A DNA stretch of 7,081 nt, from positions 518-7,598 of the forward strand of contig DYGP01000015.1 of assembly GCA_020724685.1 (NCBI GenBank), in the 5' to 3' direction. This DNA is from Candidatus Paceibacter sp. (GTDB lineage Bacteria; Patescibacteriota; Minisyncoccia; UBA6257; GWB1-50-10). This document shows positions 1 through 6,069 of this stretch, piece after piece (the stretch's first letter is position 1; every line of letters starts with the position of its first letter). The position numbers and the translations under genes were made by a program. A model generated the notes under the pieces. The model saw only the letters and a program-made list of their open reading frames with translations. It did not search any database and was not told the DNA's origin.

Positions 1-961
1 TATATACGATCTTGTCGCGCTGAGGATCATCGTGAACACGGTCGAAGAGTGCTATGCGACACTCGGCATGATCCACAAATACTGGCCTCCCCTCCAGGGG
101 AGATTTAAGGATTACATTTCGGTTCCGAAGCCGAACGGATACCGGAGTCTCCACACGACCGTTTCCGCGGAAAATTCAAAAATCACCGAGGTGCAAATAC
201 GCACGAAAGAAATGCACGAAGAGGCGGAGTTCGGAATCGCCGCGCACTGGGCATACGAACAACTGAAGAAAAATACCGAGAAAAAAACGGAAGGATGGCG
301 CGGAGTCAAAAACAAAAAGGAGCTTATGTGGGTGGAACAGCTCCGCAACTGGCAGAAAAGCTTTTCGAACCAGGAAGATTTTCTTGATTCGCTTAAAATA
401 GATTTCTTCAAAGAACGGATATTCGTCGTCACCCCGAAAAACGATGTTATTGACCTTCCCGCCGAATCAACGCCCGTTGATTTCGCTTACCATATCCACA
501 GCGAAATCGGAGACCAGTGCGTTGGCGCAAGGGTGAACGGAAAAATAGTTCCCATCGAATACGAACTTCATTCGGGAGATGTCGTCGAGATACTCACACA
601 GAAAGGAAAAAGACCTTCGGAAGACTGGCTCCGGTTCCTCAAAAGTCCGACGGCGAGGAAATACGTGAGAAGCTCGCTGAGAAAAAAAGACAAAAAACTC
701 CGGAAAGCGGTCCTTCCCCAATACATAGAATTTAAAATAATAAACGAGGATCGCCCCGGATATCTGAAAGAAGTCACCGGAATATTCGCCGATCTGAAAA
801 CAAACATTACGTTCCTGAACAGCCAGACAGATCCCCGCTTCGCTTTTTCGGTCGTGAACGTCAGATGTCCCCATCTTTCAAAAGAAAAAATCCAGAAAAT
901 ACTCGTGCGCATAAAATCACTCCCCGGGACGAAGGAGGTGAGCCATAAATACGTCCGGTAG
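1..961 (+). CDS. rel: RelA/SpoT-family (p)ppGpp synthetase, 3' part (5' end outside window)
   Basis: The first full codon is at base 2; 319 residues are visible before TAG. They start inside the (p)ppGpp synthetase domain: the YDLVALR strand with the metal-binding Asp (visible residue 3), RFKD (34-37), the NGYRSLHT G-loop region (45-52), EVQIRT with the catalytic Glu (63) and AAHWAY (80-85). A TGS domain follows (about 139-201), then a basic linker of only about 40 residues, then a C-terminal ACT domain (about 241-319). In the family, this enzyme transfers pyrophosphate from ATP to GDP/GTP to make the starvation alarmone, and TGS and ACT sense stalled ribosomes. RFKD is the RxKD form typical of bifunctional Rel/SpoT enzymes rather than the ExDD form of RelA, so an upstream hydrolase domain is likely but not visible. 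The helical and zinc-finger regions usually found between TGS and ACT are essentially missing. The gene converges on parB with one base between stops. Family certain; exact subtype inferred. Confidence 0.93.
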   Translation, partial: IYDLVALRIIVNTVEECYATLGMIHKYWPPLQGRFKDYISVPKPNGYRSLHTTVSAENSKITEVQIRTKEMHEEAEFGIAAHWAYEQLKKNTEKKTEGWRGVKNKKELMWVEQLRNWQKSFSNQEDFLDSLKIDFFKERIFVVTPKNDVIDLPAESTPVDFAYHIHSEIGDQCVGARVNGKIVPIEYELHSGDVVEILTQKGKRPSEDWLRFLKSPTARKYVRSSLRKKDKKLRKAVLPQYIEFKIINEDRPGYLKEVTGIFADLKTNITFLNSQTDPRFAFSVVNVRCPHLSKEKIQKILVRIKSLPGTKEVSHKYVR

Positions 962-962
962 C

Positions 963-1925
963 TCAAAAATCGCTCTCTCCGAGAAGCCGTTCCACAAGCG
1001 CATTCATTTCTTCGTTTGAATAGAACGGAATGAGTATCTTCCCCCTCCCCCCTTTTTTCTTTATTCTTATCGGCGTCTGGTATTTCTCTTCAAGTTTCCG
1101 CTCCCAAAAACGCTGTTCGGGATCGGTTTCTCCCGCGGAATCAGTCTTCTGTCTGAGTTCACGGACGCTCAATTTTTCCGAGACAAGATTCCGAAAAGCC
1201 CTCATCTGTTCCGCCTGATTCGATATGGAAAGCAGGGTTCTCGCCTGCGATTCGTTTATTTTGTTTCCGAGAAGCGCGTTTTGTATTTCTTCGGGGAGAT
1301 TCAAAAGACGAAGCGTGTTCGCGATCGATTCCCTGCTCTTTCCGACGCGCGCCGCAACTTCCCGTTGGGTAAGCCCGAATTCGTCCTGAAGCCTCGCATA
1401 CGCGCGAGCCGATTCAAGCGCGTTTAAATCGCTCCGTTGGATGTTCTCTATGAGAGCAATCTCCAATTTCGTCTTCCCCGCATCGATTCTTCTGACGATT
1501 GCGGGAATCCTTTCCAACCCCACCATCTTCGCGGCTTTCAGGCGCCGTTCGCCGGCGATAAGCTGATATTCGACATCCGCTCCCGATTCGGTCTCCCTGG
1601 TGATTTTTGAAACGACGAGCGGCTGTATGACGCCAAACTCCTTAATCGACTGCGCCAGCTCCATAAGCTCCTCCTCGCGAAATTCCCTGCGCGGCTGATA
1701 AGGATTCGGCCGTATCTTTTCGACTTCGATATGAAAGATCGCCTCCTGCTTCTGGGAAGATTCTTTTTCGGAAAAATCGCGGTGTTCCCGCGGACGGACA
1801 ACCGTCTTGCGCTCATCCGGAATGAAAGAGTTCCGGGGCGCCACGGAGTTGCGGTCCGCGTTGTCCCGTTCAGGAGATTCGCCCTTCGGCGGTATGAGTG
1901 ATTGAAGTCCTTTTCCGAGCGCCAT
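963..1925 (-). CDS. parB: ParB/Spo0J chromosome-partitioning protein
   Basis: A 320-residue ParB, a CTP-dependent DNA clamp that loads at parS sites, spreads on DNA and works with ParA to segregate chromosome origins. The N-terminus MALGKGLQSLIP is the conserved ParA-contact segment, which supports the ATG at 1925; an in-frame stop lies four codons upstream. A charged, low-complexity linker (about 15-62) precedes the ParB/Srx-like CTPase domain, with PNPYQPR (73-79), the GERR motif (125-128) and ENIQR (160-164). A helix-turn-helix DNA-binding domain follows (about 184-207, LTQREVAARVGKSRESIANTLRLL region), then a C-terminal dimerisation domain (about 260-320). Length is close to the family norm (about 280-320). 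It lies downstream of parA on the same strand but 350 bases away, with its own TATAAT box just ahead of the start and no ribosome-binding site. Both domains and motifs are intact. Confidence 0.97.
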   Translation of the reverse strand: MALGKGLQSLIPPKGESPERDNADRNSVAPRNSFIPDERKTVVRPREHRDFSEKESSQKQEAIFHIEVEKIRPNPYQPRREFREEELMELAQSIKEFGVIQPLVVSKITRETESGADVEYQLIAGERRLKAAKMVGLERIPAIVRRIDAGKTKLEIALIENIQRSDLNALESARAYARLQDEFGLTQREVAARVGKSRESIANTLRLLNLPEEIQNALLGNKINESQARTLLSISNQAEQMRAFRNLVSEKLSVRELRQKTDSAGETDPEQRFWERKLEEKYQTPIRIKKKGGRGKILIPFYSNEEMNALVERLLGESDF

Positions 1926-1933
1926 ATGAATAC

Positions 1934-1963
1934 ATTATAATATCCTCTTTCCCAAAAAACCAA
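1934..1963 (-). promoter_or_regulatory. parB promoter giving a near-leaderless transcript
   Basis: On the - strand a perfect -10 hexamer TATAAT occupies 1939-1934, only 8 bases before the parB ATG. A weak -35 candidate is TTGGTT at 1963-1958 (18-base spacer). Counting 7 bases from the -10 puts the transcription start at about 1927, giving a leader of 0-2 bases. The only purine-rich element, GAGGA at 1947-1943, lies 17 bases from the ATG, upstream of the -10, so it would not be in the mRNA. The -10 and its spacing are seen; use as a promoter is inferred. Confidence 0.62.
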
Positions 1964-2012
1964 AAACAGAGGCTTTGTTCGCGTATTTTTGCGGCAAATG
2001 TTTCGTTACAAA

Positions 2013-2063
2013 TTCCGAGTGTTTATTAGTTGTGTGTGAGTTACTATAAAGAGCAACTCGGAA
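2013..2063. repeat. Inverted repeat, 8-bp arms
   Basis: TTCCGAGT at 2013-2020 is the exact reverse complement of ACTCGGAA at 2056-2063, with 35 bases between the arms. A second, nested pair, GAGTT (2038-2042) and AACTC (2055-2059), competes with part of the outer stem. It lies in the AT-rich part of the parA-parB gap, upstream of the parB promoter. It could be an operator or an RNA switch; nothing distinguishes these from chance except its position. Confidence 0.4.
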
Positions 2064-2153
2064 CGACAAAACGTATGTAATGCCCCAAAGCGACGCAAAC
2101 GCTCCTCTGTCTTGGTTTTCGTGTACACGGGCCTTTACGACGTTCAAGTTCAA

Positions 2154-2192
2154 AATGCGCGCATTGTGCCGGCCGTGCACGCCGTACGCATT
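2154..2192. repeat. Nested inverted repeats (possible hairpin)
   Basis: The outer arms AATGCG (2154-2159) and CGCATT (2187-2192) are reverse complements. Inside them, GTGC (2166-2169) and GCAC (2177-2180) form a second stem around a 7-base GC-rich loop. The left arm is also part of the perfect palindrome ATGCGCGCAT (2155-2164), so two alternative foldings are possible. The element is in the parA-parB gap. Function unknown; candidate protein-binding site or RNA structure. Confidence 0.4.
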
Positions 2193-2202
2193 CTTCCCTT
2201 TC

Positions 2203-2248
2203 CCGCCGCCAAGAACCATTTCCAATGATACAAGAGGAAAAACGGCGG
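2203..2248. repeat. Nested inverted repeats just after parA
   Basis: CCGCCG (2203-2208) pairs with CGGCGG (2243-2248), and inside it TTTCC (2219-2223) pairs with GGAAA (2236-2240). It lies within the first 75 bases after the parA stop and overlaps the weak terminator candidate at 2238-2265. It could be a 3' UTR structure for parA or a DNA site. The pairing is seen; any role is inferred. Confidence 0.33.
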
Positions 2249-2265
2249 AGCAAGTCCACATGCCG
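2238..2265 (-). terminator. Weak candidate terminator of parA
   Basis: On the - strand, shortly after the parA stop, CGGC (2265-2262) and GGA (2257-2255) pair with TCC (2249-2247) and GCCG (2246-2243), around a 5-base loop and with a 4-base bulge. The run TTTTT (2242-2238) follows directly. The bulge makes the stem weak, so this may only attenuate. It would separate parA from parB, in agreement with the separate parB promoter. Confidence 0.28.
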
Positions 2266-2275
2266 GCGCTTCGGA

Positions 2276-3256
2276 TCAGAAACGCGCGGGGAAAGTATTC
2301 TCCGTCTCACCTTCCTCTTCGTGTTCGTGTATCACAAGCATCATCGGCGGAGGAATTTCGATTTCGGGTTCCGGAAAAACAAGATCTTCTTCCACTTCTG
2401 TCGGGAATCCCTCCCCTTCCGAGACCTTCTTCGCGTCGAATTCGAGTTCCTCCGGATATGCGCGCTTATAAAACGACGATATGCGCGGATCGGGAGTCGT
2501 TTCCCCGATAAGCTCCTTTGCCAGCTCTTCGTACGCAAGCGCGCCCGAACTCTGCGGAGCGTAAAGCATGATCGGTTTCTGGAAACTCGGCGCTTCGGCG
2601 AGCGCGACAGACCGGGGAATCTCGATGTCGTAGACGTGATACGGAAATCTTCTCCTGATTTCCCTGGCGATTTCGCGGGAAAGCTTTTCGCGCTTGTCAT
2701 ACATCGTGAGAAGCGCTCCGGCGATTTTAATCGGGTGTTTCAGGTTTTCGCGGATAAGATCAAGCGTTTCAAGAACCTGTGCAATTCCCTCGAGGCTGTA
2801 GTATTCGCACTGAACCGGAATAATCACCTCGTCGGCCGCAAGAAGCCCGTTTATCGTGAGAAGATTGAGGCTCGGGCCAAGATCGATGAATATGTATTCG
2901 TATTGATCGCGGACCGACTCGACGAAATCGCGGAGAAGGTATTCCCTTTCCGAAACTTCCACCATTTCGATAAGCGCTCCGGCAAGATCGGAAGATGCGG
3001 GAACGATGTCGAGACCCGCAAGATAAGTCCTCCGCACCACGTCGTGGGGTTGTTTGTCCCCGAGAAGCGCATGATATATCGTCTCATCGCGTCCGTGACG
3101 CACTCCGAGCCCTACGGTCGCATTGAATTGAGAGTCAAAATCGATGAGAAGAGTCGGTTTTCCGAGCATGGCGCAGTACCCGCTCAGGTTCATTGCGGTA
3201 GTCGTTTTTCCAACGCCTCCTTTCTGGTTGAATATTGCGATAGTGCGTGCACTCAT
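2276..3256 (-). CDS. parA: ParA/Soj chromosome-partitioning ATPase
   Basis: A 326-residue ParA/Soj-family P-loop ATPase that binds nucleoid DNA as an ATP dimer and is released by ParB, moving parS-bound origins apart. The start at 3256 gives MSARTIAIFNQKGGVGKTTT, the normal ParA N-terminus; longer readings would run through the tRNA. The deviant Walker A is KGGVGKTT (12-19, signature Lys12). Walker A' is LLIDFDSQFNAT (36-47), where the family usually has D-x-D-P-Q. Walker B is IDLGPSL (124-130), with Gly for the first Pro of the usual DxPPSL. The fold continues to about residue 250. Then comes a tail of about 75 residues (252-326) rich in Glu and Pro, unlike the usual ParA of about 255 residues. 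No Shine-Dalgarno motif is possible, because the tRNA-Leu gene ends six bases upstream, so parA probably shares that transcript. Function sure; tail function unknown. Confidence 0.95.
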   Translation of the reverse strand: MSARTIAIFNQKGGVGKTTTAMNLSGYCAMLGKPTLLIDFDSQFNATVGLGVRHGRDETIYHALLGDKQPHDVVRRTYLAGLDIVPASSDLAGALIEMVEVSEREYLLRDFVESVRDQYEYIFIDLGPSLNLLTINGLLAADEVIIPVQCEYYSLEGIAQVLETLDLIRENLKHPIKIAGALLTMYDKREKLSREIAREIRRRFPYHVYDIEIPRSVALAEAPSFQKPIMLYAPQSSGALAYEELAKELIGETTPDPRISSFYKRAYPEELEFDAKKVSEGEGFPTEVEEDLVFPEPEIEIPPPMMLVIHEHEEEGETENTFPARF

Positions 3257-3262
3257 ATGCGG

Positions 3263-3346
3263 TGCCCGGGGTGGGACTTGAACCCACACGGCCTTACGGC
3301 CACACGATTTTGAGTCGTGATCGTCTACCAGTTCCGACACCCGGGC
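3263..3346 (-). tRNA. tRNA-Leu, anticodon CAA
   Basis: 84 bases fold as a class II tRNA. Acceptor GCCCGGG (3346-3340) pairs with CCCGGGC (3270-3264), and the discriminator is A (3263). The D arm is TCG/CGA with the TGGTAG loop, and the anticodon stem is CACGA/TCGTG. The loop CTCAAAA places anticodon CAA at 3312-3310, reading UUG leucine codons. A 15-base variable arm has stem GGCC/GGCC around GTAA, as expected for leucine tRNAs. The T arm is GTGGG/CCCAC with loop TTCAAGT. The next three bases are CCG, so the CCA end is not encoded and must be added after processing. The gene lies six bases before the parA start on the same strand, with its own likely promoter immediately upstream. Confidence 0.96.
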
Positions 3347-3354
3347 GCACTCCA

Positions 3355-3383
3355 ATAATGACACAAAACCGGCGGAGGGTAAA
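3355..3383 (-). promoter_or_regulatory. Promoter of the tRNA-Leu/parA unit
   Basis: On the - strand, TTTACC (3383-3378) as -35 and CATTAT (3360-3355) as -10 are separated by exactly 17 bases; each matches the sigma-70-type consensus at 4 of 6 positions. The predicted start is near 3348, two bases before the tRNA 5' end, which suits a tRNA promoter. No other promoter is evident for parA, because the tRNA occupies the space directly upstream. Matches are seen; promoter activity is inferred. Confidence 0.5.
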
Positions 3384-3409
3384 TATAAAATCCATGCGAC
3401 CGACACGGA
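3381..3409 (-). terminator. Candidate Rho-independent terminator after nth
   Basis: On the - strand, TCCGTG (3409-3404) pairs with CATGGA (3396-3391), one pair being G-U, around a 7-base loop. It is followed directly by TTTTATATTT (3390-3381). It starts 21 bases after the nth stop and would end the permease-rsmE-nth transcript. Its tail overlaps the -35 element of the tRNA promoter. The stem is short, so termination may be partial. Confidence 0.42.
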
Positions 3410-3430
3410 AAACGCGCGGAACGCAAAGAA

Positions 3431-4060
3431 TCATACAATATCCGCGAGAGGACAGTTTTGATGATCGTGTTTGCGCGCGGGACAAAACTTCCGTCCGTAC
3501 TCGATGAGGTAATACGTGAGAGGAAACCAGTCTTTTTTCGGAAAGAGTCTCATGAGATCGCGCTCCACCGCTTCGGGAGTTTTTCCATTGCTCAATCCGA
3601 GCACACGCGCAAGCCTGAAAACGTGCGTATCAACGGCGATTCCCTCGGTAACGCCAAATGCGTTCCCGAGCACCACGTTCGCCGTTTTTCTCCCCACGCC
3701 GGGGATGCGGATCATCTCTTCCATCGTGCGGGGAAGTTTCCCGCGGTGTTTCTCTTTCAGATATTTTGCCGCCCCGAGAATGTTTTTCGTTTTGTTCTTG
3801 TAAAACCCCGTCTGAAATATGTCTTTCTCGAACTCACTCTGTGCGGCGCAAACATAATCGTCGAGCGTCCGATATTTTTTAAAAAGCTCTTCCGTCACCT
3901 CATTCACTTTTTTATCGGTACATTGCGCCGAAAGCATCACCGCAACAAGAAGTTCCCAGTTGTTTCCGTATTTCAGGATCATTCCCGCTTCCGGAACGAT
4001 TTTTTTAAGTTTCCCCAATATTTTTTTCGCCCGTATTTCAACCTCCTGATTTTTCTTCAT
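3431..4060 (-). CDS. nth: Endonuclease III-type DNA glycosylase/AP lyase, Fe-S ligands incomplete
   Basis: A 209-residue HhH-GPD base-excision repair enzyme of the Nth family, which removes oxidised pyrimidines and cleaves the abasic site. Family signatures are LLVAVMLSAQCTDKKVN (37-53), the helix-hairpin-helix IPGVGRKTANVV (119-130) with catalytic Lys125, and VDTHVFRLARVLGL (143-156) with catalytic Asp144. Length matches E. coli Nth (211). The usual C-terminal cluster motif C-x6-C-x2-C-x5-C reads C193, H200, C203 and V209 followed by stop, so two of four cysteine ligands are absent and the protein ends at the fourth ligand position. Cluster-less members of the family are known, so activity is still plausible. 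ATG at 4060 overlaps the rsmE stop as ATGA, which implies translational coupling; no Shine-Dalgarno motif is seen. A longer frame reaching 4216 would lie inside rsmE and adds nothing homologous. Confidence 0.93.
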   Translation of the reverse strand: MKKNQEVEIRAKKILGKLKKIVPEAGMILKYGNNWELLVAVMLSAQCTDKKVNEVTEELFKKYRTLDDYVCAAQSEFEKDIFQTGFYKNKTKNILGAAKYLKEKHRGKLPRTMEEMIRIPGVGRKTANVVLGNAFGVTEGIAVDTHVFRLARVLGLSNGKTPEAVERDLMRLFPKKDWFPLTYYLIEYGRKFCPARKHDHQNCPLADIV

Positions 4061-4773
4061 TTGAAAAGCCCGTTTACGGAAAGGTACGAGGCGACGATTG
4101 CCGCCGTTTCGGCGCGGAGCGTGAGTTTCCCGAGCGACACGACGGCCGCTCCGCATTCCGCCGCGAGATCCAGTTCCTCCTTCGTCCATCCGCCCTCCGG
4201 ACCGACAAAAACGCACATCGACCCTTCTCCCGCTTCATTCGCACGGAAAGCCTTTCCCGCCGCATCGCAGACAACAAGTGAACAGTTTTCCCTTCTCATT
4301 TTCTCCAGGGCGTCACGGAAGTCCGTCTCTTCCCAGAGTTCCGGAACAATTCCCCGTCCGGATTGCTCCGCGGCTTCTTTCAAAATCTTCCCGAGACGCG
4401 TTCCGTTCAAGTTTTTTTTGATCGTCCGATCGGTACGGATCGGAACGATGCGGAAAACCCCCGCCTCGACGGCTTTCTGCGTGGCAATCTCAAAATTTTC
4501 GCGTTTTAACACGCTTAGGCACAGCGTGACGCGTCTCTTGGGTTCGTTTTCGTTTCTTCCGGTCTTTAATAAGCGTATCTCCGCACGGTCTTTTGAGAGA
4601 GCGTCTATGGCGCCTTCCGCTTCGCCGCCCTTTCCGTCGCAAAGCGCCAGCACATCCCCCGGACGCATCCTCAAGACATTTTTCAATTGATTGATAATCT
4701 CCGGATCCGTAATGACCACCAGATCGCTTTTTTCGGAGAGATCGAAATTCCCGAAAAATCTGTTGATTTTCAT
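4057..4773 (-). CDS. rsmE: 16S rRNA (uracil-1498-N3)-methyltransferase
   Basis: A 238-residue RsmE of the SPOUT (trefoil-knot) methyltransferase class, which uses S-adenosylmethionine to methylate N3 of U1498 in 16S rRNA within the small subunit. An N-terminal PUA-like RNA-binding domain (about 1-70, with HxxxVLR-type NQLKNVLRMRPGD at 28-40) precedes the knot domain. Knot motifs are KRENFEIATQKAVEAGV (90-106), EAAEQSGR (133-140), VGPEGGWTKEE (190-200) and LGKLTLRAETAAI (214-226), the last three lining the cofactor pocket. Length is typical (about 240). The start at 4773 gives MKINRFF, the usual beginning. It lies 24 bases after the permease stop and overlaps nth by four bases, so it is the middle gene of the presumed operon. 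No ribosome-binding motif precedes the ATG. Confidence 0.96.
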   Translation of the reverse strand: MKINRFFGNFDLSEKSDLVVITDPEIINQLKNVLRMRPGDVLALCDGKGGEAEGAIDALSKDRAEIRLLKTGRNENEPKRRVTLCLSVLKRENFEIATQKAVEAGVFRIVPIRTDRTIKKNLNGTRLGKILKEAAEQSGRGIVPELWEETDFRDALEKMRRENCSLVVCDAAGKAFRANEAGEGSMCVFVGPEGGWTKEELDLAAECGAAVVSLGKLTLRAETAAIVASYLSVNGLFK

Positions 4774-4797
4774 GGTTTTACAGGGAAGCGCCGACGA

Positions 4798-6066
4798 TTA
4801 TTCACATCTAAGCGCCTCAATAGGACTCTTTTTCGACGCTTGATACGCGGGGAAGATGCCGAAGAACAAACCGATGATTCCCGATACCGCGAGGCCGAGA
4901 ATCATCCCTCCGACCGAAAAGACGAAGGGAAATTCCGTTCCGAGTGCGAAAGATGCGATTACAGTGACAAGATACGTGAGGATCGTCCCTCCGAGAACTC
5001 CGATGACGCCCCCTCCGCCCGTAAGCAGAACCGATTCAATGAGAAACTGCTTCAGAATATCCCCGTTCGTCGCCCCAAGCGATTTCCGAAGCCCTATCTC
5101 CCTCGTTCGCTCCGTGACCGAAACAAACATAATGTTCATAACGCCAACTCCTCCCACAAGAAGGGATATTGCCGCGACAAATGCGAGGAAGACCGTCACC
5201 GCCCCCAAAACGCTGTTAATCATATCTATCATATCTTCTTGCGTGCTTACGATAAAATCATCTTCGTCGCCGATCTCTATGTCGTGATTGTCCCGAATCG
5301 TCCTTTTTATGTCCGTAACCATCCGAGGAACCGCTTCCGCGGACTGCGCCTGAACCGCAATCTCGTGGAAATGACGGATCCCGAGAAGATATTCCTGCGC
5401 GGTCGTATACGGAATCATCGCCATATCGTCGATACCGAACATCGCGCTCCCGATATATGAAAACACTCCGATCACCCTGAAACTTTTATTCTTTATCTTG
5501 ATCCGTTCTCCCACGGGATTCGCCTCCTCCGAACCGAATAATTCCTTCACGATATTCTTTCCGAGCACGACAACCGCCGCTTTTCCCTCAACTTCTTCGT
5601 CGGTAAAAACCCTCCCCTTCGCCGCCGAAAGGTTGTATATGGAAAATCCCGCCGCACCCGTCCCAATGGTCGCCGATGTTATCGTTTCCGATTCGTAGGA
5701 AAGCGTGAACGATCCGGTCACCGACGGATTGACACGCACCGCATCGGGAACATTCGATTTTCTTTTGATGTCTTCGACGTCTTTTTCAACAAGTGTTTTC
5801 AGGAGGATCGCCGATGACTGTCCCTGGAAACTGAGCAATCCGTCGGACGGCTTCCCGGGATTTATGAAAACATTCTCCGCTCCGAACGACTGAATCTCTT
5901 TTTTTATAAGCCCCTCCGCGCTCCCTCCGACCGACATCACGATCATAATCGAGACGATCCCTATGATGACCCCCAGTATGGTAAGCGCCGATCTCCCCCT
6001 GTTCGCCGTGAGAGACATGACAGCGCTTTTGAATATGTCGTATGGATGTACCATGGATCTTTTCAT
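4798..6066 (-). CDS. MacB-type ABC transporter permease
   Basis: A 422-residue membrane permease of the MacB/FtsX-like class, which couples cytoplasmic ATP hydrolysis to movements of an extracytoplasmic domain in lipoprotein, peptide or drug export. The order is typical: TM1 (about 27-46, LTILGVIIGIVSIMIVMSVG), a periplasmic-core (MacB_PCD) domain (about 50-280), TM2 (about 285-314), the cytoplasmic coupling segment SVTERTREIGLRKSLGATNG (316-335), TM3 (about 341-372), TM4 (about 383-405), and the ending KKSPIEALRCE. There is no fused nucleotide-binding domain, so a separate ATPase is needed; none is in the window. It starts three bases after the stop of a homologous permease, and rsmE follows after 24 bases. 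An alternative start is Met5 at 6054; neither has a Shine-Dalgarno motif. Substrate unknown. Confidence 0.93.
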   Translation of the reverse strand: MKRSMVHPYDIFKSAVMSLTANRGRSALTILGVIIGIVSIMIVMSVGGSAEGLIKKEIQSFGAENVFINPGKPSDGLLSFQGQSSAILLKTLVEKDVEDIKRKSNVPDAVRVNPSVTGSFTLSYESETITSATIGTGAAGFSIYNLSAAKGRVFTDEEVEGKAAVVVLGKNIVKELFGSEEANPVGERIKIKNKSFRVIGVFSYIGSAMFGIDDMAMIPYTTAQEYLLGIRHFHEIAVQAQSAEAVPRMVTDIKRTIRDNHDIEIGDEDDFIVSTQEDMIDMINSVLGAVTVFLAFVAAISLLVGGVGVMNIMFVSVTERTREIGLRKSLGATNGDILKQFLIESVLLTGGGGVIGVLGGTILTYLVTVIASFALGTEFPFVFSVGGMILGLAVSGIIGLFFGIFPAYQASKKSPIEALRCE

Positions 6067-6069
6067 CTG

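Larger units (their letters stand above)
1926..2275. other. 350-base non-coding gap between parA and parB
   Basis: No gene could be supported here. The half next to parB (about 1926-2080) is AT-rich and holds the parB promoter. The half next to parA (about 2080-2275) is GC-richer and carries several inverted repeats and perfect palindromes, including CGTGTACACG (2120-2129) and ATGCGCGCAT (2155-2164). No canonical parS (TGTTTCACGTGAAACA-like), no DnaA box of the TTATNCACA type and no known RNA family was recognised. A 108-codon open frame at 2261-1935 on the - strand has no recognisable features and runs into the parB -10 box, so it is not called. Possible contents are divergent ParB-binding sites or an unrecognised structured RNA. 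Confidence 0.6.

Noticed and set aside
1999..2014. Possible parS beginning TGTTTC
   Set aside because: Only about 9 of 16 positions match the canonical site and the palindrome centre is missing, so it is not better than chance.
1935..2261. 108-codon open frame on the - strand between parA and parB
   Set aside because: It has no recognisable domain, an unlikely residue mix and no start signal, and its end lies in the parB -10 box.
2225..3313. 362-codon open frame on the + strand opposite parA
   Set aside because: It is a shadow of parA: its residue content is an antisense echo and it has no family motif. The same applies to the + strand frame at 3458-4690 opposite nth and rsmE.
3257..3406. 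N-terminal extension of parA that would make a 376-residue protein
   Set aside because: The extra residues translate the tRNA-Leu gene (SELVDDHDSKSCGRK... is tRNA read as protein). The normal ParA N-terminus begins at the ATG at 3256.
4061..4216. N-terminal extension of nth reaching back into rsmE
   Set aside because: It is an off-frame reading of the rsmE C-terminus with no Nth homology. The ATG at 4060 fits both family length and the ATGA overlap.
963..4773. Alternative genetic code with TGA read as glycine, known in some candidate-phylum bacteria
   Set aside because: TGA ends parB, parA, nth and rsmE at the expected protein lengths, so TGA is a stop codon here.
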